Origin: Burkholderiales bacterium | GTDB taxonomy: Bacteria; Pseudomonadota; Gammaproteobacteria; Burkholderiales; Casimicrobiaceae | Assembly: GCA_020851235.1 (NCBI GenBank) | Contig: JADZDD010000020.1 | Coordinates: 49,156-113,155 of the forward strand | Length of the DNA: 64,000 nucleotides | Reading direction: 5' to 3' | Shown: piece by piece, positions 52,795 to 64,000 of the stretch | Numbering within the stretch: the first letter of the stretch is position 1 | Layout of the letters: every line of letters begins with the position of its first letter | Translations under genes and position numbers: made by a program | The notes under the pieces: model-generated | The model's database searches: none | What the model was told of the DNA's origin: nothing | What the model saw: only the letters and a program-made list of their open reading frames with translations

Positions 52795-53981
52795 GGTGAG
52801 ATGATCGCATGCGGCGTCGTCACCGCGGCGACGCCGGTCGCGTCGAGGGGGAGCGTGATGCGCGCGGCGAAGCCCGCGGGTTCGTTTTGCGCGAGAGCCA
52901 GCGCCGCCCGCTCACCGTAGACGAGTTCGAGACGCTCCCGGATGTTGGCAAGACCGATCCCGCCCACGGCCGGCGAGGCACCGAGTCCGACGCCGGTGTC
53001 GGTCACGGCGAGCACGAGCGCGTCGCCCGCGCGCTCGGCCGCCACGTCGACGCGCCCGCCGCGGGGCGCCGGTTCGATACCGTGCTTGATCGCATTCTCG
53101 GCGAGAGTGATGAGCATGCCCGGCGGAATGCGGCACTCGCCGATCGAATCGTCGACGTTCACCGACCAGGCGAGGCGTCGGCCGAGCCGCGTCTGCATGA
53201 TGCCAAGATAGGCGCGGATCATCGCCGCCTCCTCACGCACCGTCGTCATCTCGTCGCGCAGCGCGGGTGCCGCGGCGCGCAGGAAGCAGATGAGCTCGCC
53301 GATGAGACGCGCCGCCTCGGGCGCCCCTTTCTCCGCGAGCTGCTGCGCGCTGCCCAGCGTGTTGAACAGGAAGTGCGGCTCGATCTGCAGTTGCAGAAGC
53401 TTCAACTTCGACTCGGCGAGCTGCCGTGACGTCTCGCTCTGTCGCGCCTCGGCCTCGAGCGTTGCCGTCAGCGCGCGGTACTCGCGGTGGCGCAGATGGG
53501 CGATGAGCGCTGTCACGAACGAGAACATGACGCCGAAGACGAGCGCCGCGGTCACCACGTGGCGCAGCTTCGCGCTGTCGCGGAAGAACACGAACGGATC
53601 CACGCCGTTGACGAGCCCGGCGATGCTCGCCCCGAGGAGCGCCCCACCCAGCGCCAGGAGCGGCGCCGCGACGATGTAGCGAAAGATCCGCCCCTGGAAG
53701 CGACGGTAGCCGAACCACGCCGACAGGCCCGACCAGATGAGTGTCAGGACGACGAGGTTGAAGAGGATCGCGGCCTCGGCAAACGTCATGTTCCACGGCA
53801 GGCGCGAGGCAATCCACGCGACGAACGTCGTCACGAGCACGACACCGATCAGCCAGCGCCACCCGCCGTGGGCGTAGAACCAGCGGTCGAAGGCCCGCAC
53901 GTCGCGCCGCTCGATCTCCGAGAGCGAGACGACGACGCGCTGCGCCAGCGTGTCGTAATGGCGTTTCACGGGAGCAAGCAT
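52791..53981 (-). CDS. LytS/YehU-like membrane sensor histidine kinase
   Basis: 'LQLQIEPHFLFNTLGSAQQL', 'IPPGMLITLAENAIKHGIEP', overlaps response regulator. Confidence 0.93.
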   Translation of the reverse strand: MLAPVKRHYDTLAQRVVVSLSEIERRDVRAFDRWFYAHGGWRWLIGVVLVTTFVAWIASRLPWNMTFAEAAILFNLVVLTLIWSGLSAWFGYRRFQGRIFRYIVAAPLLALGGALLGASIAGLVNGVDPFVFFRDSAKLRHVVTAALVFGVMFSFVTALIAHLRHREYRALTATLEAEARQSETSRQLAESKLKLLQLQIEPHFLFNTLGSAQQLAEKGAPEAARLIGELICFLRAAAPALRDEMTTVREEAAMIRAYLGIMQTRLGRRLAWSVNVDDSIGECRIPPGMLITLAENAIKHGIEPAPRGGRVDVAAERAGDALVLAVTDTGVGLGASPAVGGIGLANIRERLELVYGERAALALAQNEPAGFAARITLPLDATGVAAVTTPHAIISP

Positions 53982-54036
53982 GCGGCGCGCGAACGCAAAG
54001 CGGAGCGCCGCGCATCCGCGCGGTGGGGTCCGCGCC

Positions 54037-54852
54037 CTACATCCCGCGCGCGATCCGCGCGTAGGCCGAGTGATTGTGGATCGACTCGAAGTTCTCGGCT
54101 TCCACGCACCACGCACCGTATCGCGAGTCCGTGGCAAGGCGGGTGGCGACGCCACGGACGAGGTCTTCGACGAAGCGCGGATTGTCGTACGCGCGCTCGG
54201 TGACGTACTTCTCGTCGGCGCGCTTGAGCACGCCGTAGAGCTCCGACGACGCCTCGTCCTCGGCGAGGCGCAGCAACGCGTGCACGTCCACGGTGTCCCC
54301 GGTGCGCACCGAGATGGTGATCGTCGAGCGTTGGTTGTGCGCCCCGTACTGCGCAACCTCCTTCGAGCACGGACAAAGCGAGGTCACCGGCACGGCCACG
54401 GTGACGGTCTTGGTCACGCGGCCGCGGGCCAGCTCGCCGACGAGGCGCACCTCGTAGTCGAGCAGGCTCGCGACCCCCGACACCGGCGCCGACTTGCGCA
54501 CGAAGAACGGGAAGGCGAACTCGATTCGACCGGCGGGCGCGTCCAGGCGTGCGACGAGTTCGCGCAGCAAGGCATCGAGTCCGGCAACCGACAGCGGCGT
54601 CGCCGCCGCCGCGCGCTCGTCGAGGAGCGAGACGAGCCGCGACATGTGCGTGCCCTTGCGATCCTCGGGCAGGGCCACGTAGACGTTCGCGGTGACGATC
54701 GTCGATTGCACGTTGCCGTCGGCGGCACAAAAGGCGAGCGGGTAGCGCAGGCCGCGAATGCCGACCTGGTCGATGGCGAGATGGCGCTCGTCGCGCGCCG
54801 ACTGCGTGTCGGGGATGGGAACGAGCGCTCCGGGGTGTTCGGGACGATTCAT
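54037..54852 (-). CDS. folE2: GTP cyclohydrolase I type IB (FolE2)
   Basis: 'VPVTSLCPCSKEVAQYGAHNQRSTITI', 'NPRFVEDLVRGVA'. Confidence 0.94.
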   Translation of the reverse strand: MNRPEHPGALVPIPDTQSARDERHLAIDQVGIRGLRYPLAFCAADGNVQSTIVTANVYVALPEDRKGTHMSRLVSLLDERAAAATPLSVAGLDALLRELVARLDAPAGRIEFAFPFFVRKSAPVSGVASLLDYEVRLVGELARGRVTKTVTVAVPVTSLCPCSKEVAQYGAHNQRSTITISVRTGDTVDVHALLRLAEDEASSELYGVLKRADEKYVTERAYDNPRFVEDLVRGVATRLATDSRYGAWCVEAENFESIHNHSAYARIARGM

Positions 54853-54937
54853 GGGTTCGTGGATTCTAGCGGATCGGAACACGGGCCCGACGACGTCATC
54901 CCGGAGGTCTTGGCGCGCGTGACAGGGGTCACCATCG

Positions 54938-55840
54938 TCATCGGTCGCGGCAAATGATCCAGTCCGCGATCTCGTGCAGCCGGCGCGCGCGCGCGCCGAA
55001 GGGCGCCAAGGCGGCCCGGGCCTCCTCGCGCAGCGCCTGCGCATGCGCCTTGGCTGCGGCAAGCCCCAGAAGCGAGACGTACGTCGGCTTGCGGCTTGCC
55101 GCGTCCTTGCCGGCGGTCTTTCCCAGCGAAGCCGCCGAGCCCTCCACGTCGAGGACATCGTCGACAACCTGGAAGGCGAGCCCCATGCTGCGCGCAAAAG
55201 TGGCCAACGCCGCCTCCGTGCCGTGCGCCGCGCGACCGCACTGGGCGCCAAGCAGGATCGCCGCACGGATGAGTGCCCCGGTCTTCAGACGGTGCATGGT
55301 TTCGAGCGCGGGCAGCGTCATCGCCTTGCCCACGTGCAACAGGTCGAGCGCCTGGCCACCGGCCATGCCGGCGGGTCCGGCGGCCTGCGCGAGCAGCCGG
55401 CACGCCCCGGCGGGATCGGCAAGCCGCGTCGTTTGGAGCACGGCAAAGGCTTGTGCCTGCAGCGCGTCGCCGGCGAGCAGGGCGATCGCTTCGCCGTACG
55501 CGACGTGGCACGTCGGCTTGCCGCGGCGCAGCACATCGTCGTCCATGCACGGCAGATCGTCGTGCACGAGCGAGTAGGCGTGGATCATTTCGACCGCCGC
55601 CGCGACGCCGTCGACGGCGTCCGGGCCCGCCTGGGTGAGTTCGCCCGCCGCGTACGCGAGCAACGGGCGCACGCGCTTGCCACCCCCCAGCGTCGCGTAG
55701 CGCATCGCGTCCGTGAGCTCGGCGGGAATGCCGGGCACGGCGGCGAGCGCGCGATCGAGCACCGCTTCGATGCGTTGCTGCCGGCTCTGCGTCCATGCCG
55801 CAAACGGCAGCGGTACGGTGGCGACCGCCTCAAGGTCCAT
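54938..55840 (-). CDS. ispA: Farnesyl/geranyl diphosphate synthase
   Basis: 'GGGKRVRPLL', 'YSLVHDDLPCMDDDVLRRGKPTCH', 'FQVVDDVLDVEG'. Confidence 0.95.
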   Translation of the reverse strand: MDLEAVATVPLPFAAWTQSRQQRIEAVLDRALAAVPGIPAELTDAMRYATLGGGKRVRPLLAYAAGELTQAGPDAVDGVAAAVEMIHAYSLVHDDLPCMDDDVLRRGKPTCHVAYGEAIALLAGDALQAQAFAVLQTTRLADPAGACRLLAQAAGPAGMAGGQALDLLHVGKAMTLPALETMHRLKTGALIRAAILLGAQCGRAAHGTEAALATFARSMGLAFQVVDDVLDVEGSAASLGKTAGKDAASRKPTYVSLLGLAAAKAHAQALREEARAALAPFGARARRLHEIADWIICRDR

Positions 55841-56072
55841 CGTCGGCGCCGCCTGGCTCGAAGGGCTTCAGCACGCCCTTTTCGAGGATCTCGATCTGCT
55901 GCTGCGCATCCTTGAGCGCGGCCTGACAGTAGGCGACGAGCTCCGCGCCCCGCTTGTACGCGGCCAGCGAATCCGCCAGCGCCATCTGGCCGCCCTCCAT
56001 CGCAGCGACGATCGCCTCGAGTTCCGCGAGCGCCGATTCGAAATCCTTGGGTGCAGTCGCGCTCGAGTTCAT
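55830..56072 (-). CDS. xseB: Exodeoxyribonuclease VII small subunit
   Basis: 'DFESALAELEAIVAAMEGGQMALADSLAAYKRGAELVAYCQAAL'. Confidence 0.92.
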   Translation of the reverse strand: MNSSATAPKDFESALAELEAIVAAMEGGQMALADSLAAYKRGAELVAYCQAALKDAQQQIEILEKGVLKPFEPGGADDGP

Positions 56073-56192
56073 GAAGGGAGGCAGGAAGGAGGTGGCACCG
56101 CGTACCGGCATGAGCGCGCGACCGCCGATGCGGGCCGGGGCCGGGCAGGTCGGTTGCCGGAGTCCGCAGGCGCCGGATTCGCGCGTAAGGTC

Positions 56193-56222
56193 TTGACTAA
56201 TTGGCGTAAAGTTGAAGATAAT
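56193..56222 (+). promoter_or_regulatory. Candidate sigma70 promoter (TTGACT-N18-GATAAT)
   Basis: -35 at 56193-56198, -10 at 56217-56222, upstream of Rieske gene. Confidence 0.55.
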
Positions 56223-56450
56223 AACACGTTTGACGACGCGGCCAGCAGCGAATCCTTTCGCGTGCGGCCGACTTGGCAAAGCGGTCCGGGGCGGCAGTCG
56301 GCTCGAACGGACGGGCGTGGGGTTGGGTCATGCGGCAGCTTCGGCCGCCGACACGACACCCGTTCGACCCGATGAGCCACGCCGTAAGCGTCCCGGGTTG
56401 TTGGGTTGGGTTGGTTGCAGGCAACCACTTGCAATGAAAGGGTAAGGCCG

Positions 56451-57560
56451 ATGTCCGACCTCGCTGCCGCAGCGCGTTTGCGCGCGTCCACGACACAGCT
56501 CCCCGTCTCCTGGTATTGCGATCCGCGCGTGCTCGCCGCCGAGCGCACGCATCTGTTGGCGCAGGCGCCCGGCTACGTCGGGCACGAGCTCATGGTTCCG
56601 GAGGTGGGCGACTACCAGGTTCTGGCACTGCGCCACGATGCACAGATGCTCGTGCGCAATCCCGGCGGGATCGAACTGCTGTCCAACGTCTGCCGCCACC
56701 GCCAGGCGCTCATGAAGAGCGGCCGTGGCAACGCGAGCAACATCGTGTGCCCCGTGCACCGCTGGACCTACGACCTCGATGGGAAGCTCCTGGGTGCCCC
56801 GCACTTCGACACGAAGCCGTGCCTCGACCTCGCGCGCTCCCCGGTCCAGAACTGGAACGGGCTCCTCTTCGACGGCCCGCGCGACGTCGCGCGTGACCTC
56901 GCAGCGCTCGGCGTCAAGGACTTCGACTTCACCGGCTACCGCCTCGATCGCATCGAGACGCACGCCTGCAACTACAACTGGAAGAGCTTCATCGAGGTCT
57001 ACCTCGAGGACTACCACGTGGTCCCGTTCCACCCCGGGCTTGGACAGTTCGTCACCTGCGACGACCTGCACTGGGAATTCGGCGAGTGGTACTCGGTTCA
57101 GACCGTGGGGCTCAACAGCCGCCTCGCGAAGCCGGGGACACCGACGTACGAGCGCTGGCACAAGGCGGTGCTCGAATTCTATCGGGGCGAACTGCCGCGC
57201 CACGGCGCGATCTGGCTCACCTACTACCCCAACATCATGGTGGAGTGGTACCCGCACGTGCTCGTCATCAGCACGCTCGTTCCGGAAGCGGTCGATCGCA
57301 CGCGCAACGTGATCGAGTTCTACTATCCCGAGGAGATCGCGCTCTTCGAATCGGAATTCATGCAGGCGGAGCAGGCGGCGTACATGGAGACGGCGCGGGA
57401 AGACGACGAGATCTCCGAGCGCATGGACGCGGGGCGCCGGGCGCTCTACGAGAGCGGCCGCAACGAGGTCGGCCCGTACCAGTCGCCGATGGAAGACGGC
57501 ATGCAGCACTTCCACGAGTTCTATCGGCGCATCATGGAGCCGCACCTCGCGCACCTGTAA
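56451..57560 (+). CDS. Rieske [2Fe-2S] aromatic-ring-hydroxylating-type oxygenase alpha subunit
   Basis: Rieske 'CRHRQALMKSGRGNASNIVCPVHRWTYDLDG', non-heme Fe site 'EDYHVVPFHPGL'. Confidence 0.92.
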   Translation: MSDLAAAARLRASTTQLPVSWYCDPRVLAAERTHLLAQAPGYVGHELMVPEVGDYQVLALRHDAQMLVRNPGGIELLSNVCRHRQALMKSGRGNASNIVCPVHRWTYDLDGKLLGAPHFDTKPCLDLARSPVQNWNGLLFDGPRDVARDLAALGVKDFDFTGYRLDRIETHACNYNWKSFIEVYLEDYHVVPFHPGLGQFVTCDDLHWEFGEWYSVQTVGLNSRLAKPGTPTYERWHKAVLEFYRGELPRHGAIWLTYYPNIMVEWYPHVLVISTLVPEAVDRTRNVIEFYYPEEIALFESEFMQAEQAAYMETAREDDEISERMDAGRRALYESGRNEVGPYQSPMEDGMQHFHEFYRRIMEPHLAHL

Positions 57561-57597
57561 GCGCAGTGCACCGCCCCGGCACCCGTAGAATCCGCGC

Positions 57598-58461
57598 ATG
57601 CTGCGCACCCTGATCGACACCGACGACCTCGAGGCCCGCCTCAACCACCCGGGCCTCGTCCTGCTCGACGTCCGCCACGACCTGTTGCAACCCGACACCT
57701 GGGGTCGCGCGCAGTACGCCGCGGGACATCTTCCCGGGGCGCACTTCGTCCACCTCGATCACGATTTGTCCGGGCCCACCACCGGGCGTAACGGACGCCA
57801 TCCGCTTCCAACGCCGGAAGCCGCGGCCGCGACCTTCGGGCGGCTCGGTATCGGCCCGGGTTGCGAGGTCGTCGTCTACGACCAGGCCGGCGGCATCCTG
57901 GCTTCGCGCGCCTGGTGGATGCTGCGCTGGCTGGGCTTTCTCGACGTCGCCGTGCTCGACGGCGGCTACGCGAAATGGGCAGGCGAAGGCCGGACGCTGA
58001 GCACCGCCGTGGGCGCGCCCCGCCCGGCAACGTTCACGATCCGAGCCGTCACGCCGACGGTCGACGCGAGCGGCATCATGGGCAGCCTCGCCCGTCGCAC
58101 GCTCGCCATCGTCGATGCGCGCAGCGCCGACCGCTTTCGCGGTGACACCGAACCGATGGACCGGGTCGCGGGCCACATTCCCGGCGCCCGCAATCGTCCC
58201 TGCACGGACAATCTCGCTCCTGGCGCCACGTTCAAGACGAGCGCCGACCTGCGTCGCGAGTTTGCGGCGGTCCTCGGTGACGCCCACGCGGACACCGTCG
58301 TCCACCAATGTGGGTCGGGCGTTTCCGCGTGCCACAACATCCTGGCGATGGAGATCGCCGGATTCAGCGGAACGCGCCTTTATCCCGGCTCGTGGAGCGA
58401 GTGGTGCGCGGACCCGCAACGGCCCGTGGCCACGGGACCCGCGGATTCACCCACGACTTGA
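57598..58461 (+). CDS. Thiosulfate/3-mercaptopyruvate sulfurtransferase (tandem rhodanese)
   Basis: 'LVLLDVRHDL', 'YAAGHLPGAHFVHLD', 'VDARSADRFRGDTEPMDRVAGHIPGARN', catalytic loop 'HQCGSGVSACHN'. Confidence 0.92.
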   Translation: MLRTLIDTDDLEARLNHPGLVLLDVRHDLLQPDTWGRAQYAAGHLPGAHFVHLDHDLSGPTTGRNGRHPLPTPEAAAATFGRLGIGPGCEVVVYDQAGGILASRAWWMLRWLGFLDVAVLDGGYAKWAGEGRTLSTAVGAPRPATFTIRAVTPTVDASGIMGSLARRTLAIVDARSADRFRGDTEPMDRVAGHIPGARNRPCTDNLAPGATFKTSADLRREFAAVLGDAHADTVVHQCGSGVSACHNILAMEIAGFSGTRLYPGSWSEWCADPQRPVATGPADSPTT

Positions 58462-58499
58462 GGCGCTCTCGCGTCGCGCGGTGAGCGCCCGCGCGCGCG

Positions 58500-59081
58500 T
58501 CACGCCGCGGCGCCCAGAGGCCACTGGGCGAGCGTCGTGTGGCGGGGGCCGTCGGGGCGCAGCTCCGAGCCGACCAGCGCGAGCGCGTCCACGCTCCAGA
58601 CGATCGGCGCCGTGGGTCCGCGCAGCGACGGCTGCACGCAGCGTCGGGCAAGCGTCACGTGCGGGCGGAACGGCCGGTCCTCGAGAACGAAACCCGCGGC
58701 GTGCAGAGCCTGATGGAGCGCCGCGTGCAAGCCCGTGATCGCGCTCGGCACGAGCGACGGCGCGATCCACGCCACCCCGGATGCGCGCCACGCGCCCAGC
58801 GTGTCGAACTCGAGCGTGGCCGCGATGCGCGGCAGTCGCTCGCCGATCGCGCACAGTTCGGGAAGGCGTGCGGTCGCGACATCGCCCAGGAAGGCGAGCG
58901 TCAGATGCAGGTGCTCACCGGACACCGCCCGCCCGCGCGCACGGCGCGCGACATCGTGGGCGAGGGCGAGGAAGCGCTGCCGAACCGCGACGTCCGGGGC
59001 AATCGCAAAGAATGCGCGCAGGCGCGCCGGCGAACCCGCCTCGGTCGCGGGTCGGGGAAAGGCTTCGGTCGGGAAGGTCAT
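58500..59081 (-). CDS. thpR: RNA 2',3'-cyclic phosphodiesterase
   Basis: Two HxTL/HxTx motifs 'LHLTLAFLGDV' and 'FRPHVTLARR'. Confidence 0.9.
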   Translation of the reverse strand: MTFPTEAFPRPATEAGSPARLRAFFAIAPDVAVRQRFLALAHDVARRARGRAVSGEHLHLTLAFLGDVATARLPELCAIGERLPRIAATLEFDTLGAWRASGVAWIAPSLVPSAITGLHAALHQALHAAGFVLEDRPFRPHVTLARRCVQPSLRGPTAPIVWSVDALALVGSELRPDGPRHTTLAQWPLGAAA

Positions 59082-59179
59082 ACTTCATCCGACCCTCGAG
59101 CGACCGGCGAGTTGCATCGTTGCGGTCAAGGACCCGGAACGCGGCGCGATGGCGCCGCCTTCCGGGTGTGGCGACTCAC

Positions 59180-60517
59180 CTACGCGTTGGCGACCTTGGG
59201 GTCGTGCGCGTCGAAGAACTGCTCGTCTTCGGTCGAGTTCTTGAGCGCCGTCGTGGAGGCATCGCTGCCCTGGATCGTCGTCGTGACCGCGTCGAAGTAG
59301 CTCGTCCCGACTTCGCGCTGGTGCTTCACCGCAGTGAAGCCCTGCGCCGCCGCCGCGAATTCGGCTTCCTGCAATTCGACGAACGCGCTCATGTTGTTGC
59401 GCGCGTACCCGTGCGCGAGGTGGAACATCGAATAGTTGAGGCTGTGGAAGCCGGCGAGCGTGATGAACTGGAACTTGTAGCCCATGGCGCCCAGCTCGTG
59501 CTGGAACCGGGCGATCGTCGCATCGTCGAGGTTCTTCTTCCAGTTGAACGACGGCGAGCAGTTGTAGGCGAGCATCTTGCCGGGGAACCGGGCATGGATC
59601 GCGTCGGCGAAGGCCTTGGCGAACGCGAGGTCGGGCTTGCCCGTCTCACACCAGATGAGATCGGCGTACGGGGCGTAGGCCAGGCCGCGCGCGACCGCCT
59701 GGTCGAGACCGTTGCGCGTCTTGTAGAAGCCCTCGACAGTGCGCTCGCCGGTGAGGAACCGACGATCGGTCTCGTCGATGTCGGAGGTCACGAGATCGGC
59801 CGCCTCGGCGTCGGTGCGCGCGAGGATGATCGTGGGAACACCCATGCAGTCCGCGGCGAGACGCGCCGCCACGAGCTTGTCGACGGCCTCGCGCGTGGGC
59901 ACGAGGACCTTGCCGCCCATGTGCCCGCACTTCTTCACGGATGCGAGCTGGTCCTCGAAGTGCACGCCGGCAGCGCCCACCTCGATCATCGACTTCATGA
60001 GCTCGAAGGCGTTGAGGACGCCACCGAACCCCGCCTCGGCATCAGCGACGATCGGCGCGAAGAAATCGGTGTCGCCGGTCCCTTCCATGTGCTGGATCTG
60101 GTCGGCGCGCACGAACGCGTTGTTGATGCGCTTGACGACATTCGGCACCGAGTTGACCGGGTAGAGCGACTGGTCCGGATACATCTCGCCGGCGACGTTG
60201 GCGTCGGCTGCGACCTGCCAACCCGACAGGTAGATCGCCTTGAGGCCCGCCTTGACCTGCTGCATGGCCTGGTTGCCCGTCATCGCCCCGAGCGTGTTGA
60301 CGAACGGCTCCTCGTTGATGAGGCGCCAGAGCTTCTCGGCGCCGCGCCGCGCCAGCGTGTGTTCGATATGGATCGATCCGCGCAGGCGCACGACGTCTTC
60401 TGCCGTATAGCCACGCTTGATGCCCTTCCACCGGGGGTTCTCGGCCCAGTCCTTCTTGAGCCGTGCTGCTTCGAGGTCGTAGTTCACTGCGCTTGCTCCT
60501 GGTCGTCGAGTTGGCAT
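59180..60517 (-). CDS. aceA: Isocitrate lyase
   Basis: '[17 protein letters not shown]', '[18 protein letters not shown]', '[16 protein letters not shown]'; exact start uncertain (ATG 60517 or GTG 60487). Confidence 0.96.
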   Translation of the reverse strand: MPTRRPGASAVNYDLEAARLKKDWAENPRWKGIKRGYTAEDVVRLRGSIHIEHTLARRGAEKLWRLINEEPFVNTLGAMTGNQAMQQVKAGLKAIYLSGWQVAADANVAGEMYPDQSLYPVNSVPNVVKRINNAFVRADQIQHMEGTGDTDFFAPIVADAEAGFGGVLNAFELMKSMIEVGAAGVHFEDQLASVKKCGHMGGKVLVPTREAVDKLVAARLAADCMGVPTIILARTDAEAADLVTSDIDETDRRFLTGERTVEGFYKTRNGLDQAVARGLAYAPYADLIWCETGKPDLAFAKAFADAIHARFPGKMLAYNCSPSFNWKKNLDDATIARFQHELGAMGYKFQFITLAGFHSLNYSMFHLAHGYARNNMSAFVELQEAEFAAAAQGFTAVKHQREVGTSYFDAVTTTIQGSDASTTALKNSTEDEQFFDAHDPKVANA

Positions 60518-60957
60518 TGCGGGCGTCGCCCGCGATGCCGCGCACGATCCCTGCCGCATCAAAATAACAAGGCCGCGGCGCCGTCGCAACCTTTTTTTGC
60601 GCACCGCAACGAAATATTTCCTCACTTAAAACATAGGTTTAGAAACTATTTCCGCATATTGGAAAAGAAACGGGCAAATTTGCCGCTCCCGGTGCTGCGG
60701 GGCATTTGTATCTTATATAAGACGTCGACGACGTGGCGCCGCCGTTCGCTGCGCAACCGCTTGTATCCAAAGCGGGTGGCCGCGACGCCCTGGCCGGCGC
60801 GGGACGGGCCGGCGCGAAGCGGGGCGATGGAAGGAATTTTCACGCGCGCCAAGAGCCCTGGCGCGATGCCGCCGCGGCAGCGACGATGCTCCCGCCGCGC
60901 GATCGAGACGGCCGCCCGCGCCTCGTCGAGGCTCGGCGGCGCGCCGGCGTCGACGCC

Positions 60958-63240
<2,283 letters not shown>

Positions 63241-63328
63241 TGCGTGACTCCGACCTCGACACTGCCTGCCGGGATCCACGCCGGCACGTCATCCCCCACC
63301 ACACCCGCCTTCTTGTTGTACGTAACGT

Positions 63329-63637
63329 TCAAGTCTCTTCCATCGTGCACTGGAGCGGGTGCTGGTGCTTCCGGGCGAGGCCGATCACCTGGTCGACCTT
63401 CGCGGCGGCGATCTCCCGCGTGAACGTGCCGCACACGCCCATGCCTTCGCGATGCACCTGCAGCATCACCCGGGTCGCCTTCTCCCGGCCCATGGCGAAT
63501 ACAGTCTGAAGGACGACGACCACAAAGTCCATCGGGGTGTAGTCGTCGTTCAGGAGCAGGACCTTGTACAGCGGCGGCGGCTTGGTCTTGACCTTCTCGG
63601 CCTCGAGCAGGCCGCCGTGTCGCTCCTGGGTGGCCAT
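63329..63637 (-). CDS. clpS: ATP-dependent Clp protease adaptor ClpS
   Basis: '[17 protein letters not shown]', '[14 protein letters not shown]', 'HPLQCTMEE'. Confidence 0.95.
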   Translation of the reverse strand: MATQERHGGLLEAEKVKTKPPPLYKVLLLNDDYTPMDFVVVVLQTVFAMGREKATRVMLQVHREGMGVCGTFTREIAAAKVDQVIGLARKHQHPLQCTMEET

Positions 63638-63894
63638 CGCCGTGGGATCCGCAGGGGAATTGGGGACTATGTTTGATGATTGCAACAGTTTTTTCAAGGG
63701 GAAGCCCCGTCGGCCGGGAGGTTCTTGACGTCACCGGCCGCGGGCGCGTAAAAACATCGCGTTTGGCTCCGGGCAGGCCTGTGCCCGAGAGCGGTCGTCG
63801 CCCCGGTCCGCCGGTCTTCCGCCGTGCGTCCGACGAACGGCGCCCGCGCCCGCCGACCAAGCACCCGTTCCAATCTTCGAGAGGTACAAGCAAT

Positions 63895-64000
63895 ATGCCT
63901 ACCGGCACCGTGAAGTGGTTCAACGACGCCAAGGGGTTCGGATTCATCACGCCGGACGGCGGCGGCGAGGACCTGTTCGCCCATTTCTCCGCGATCAACA
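63895..64000 (+). CDS. Cold-shock protein, CspA family (truncated by window end)
   Basis: '[35 protein letters not shown]' RNP1/RNP2 motifs. Confidence 0.95.
   Translation, partial: MPTGTVKWFNDAKGFGFITPDGGGEDLFAHFSAIN

Overview
GC-rich bacterial chromosome segment, betaproteobacterium-like by gene order and protein similarity, with about 60 recognisable genes. Left part (about 0.46-12.5 kb): a TetR regulator divergent from an ~11 kb acyl-CoA operon (meaB, 3-hydroxyacyl-CoA dehydrogenase, thiolase, split B12-dependent acyl-CoA mutase, crotonase, acyl-CoA synthetase, two Liv-type ABC ATPases without permeases, PaaK-like ligase). Middle: methyltransferase, tRNA-Pro(TGG), copA-copZ-csoR copper operon with a CsoR-like operator, lysS, prfB with the classic +1 programmed frameshift, an HPPD-like/3-dehydroshikimate-dehydratase-like gene pair, a tandem-PAS GGDEF protein, nudC, cyclophilins, lpxH and an orphan AnSME-like radical SAM gene. 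Right part: the conserved block metZ(SAM-II riboswitch)-purF-cvpA-dedD-folC-accD-trpA-trpB-trpF-truA-fimV-asd-leuB-leuD-leuC, then miaA, mutL, a LytTR two-component system, folE2, ispA, xseB, a Rieske oxygenase, sulfurtransferase, thpR, aceA, clpA, clpS and a partial cold-shock gene. The best candidate for something undescribed is the acyl-CoA mutase operon: both mutase subunits depart from canonical methylmalonyl-CoA mutase at active-site motifs (GYH to GYG; DxHxxG to ExHxxG), so the substrate is probably not methylmalonyl-CoA. No database searches were run; family calls come from motif recognition in the translated ORFs, and comparisons with reference proteins are from memory.
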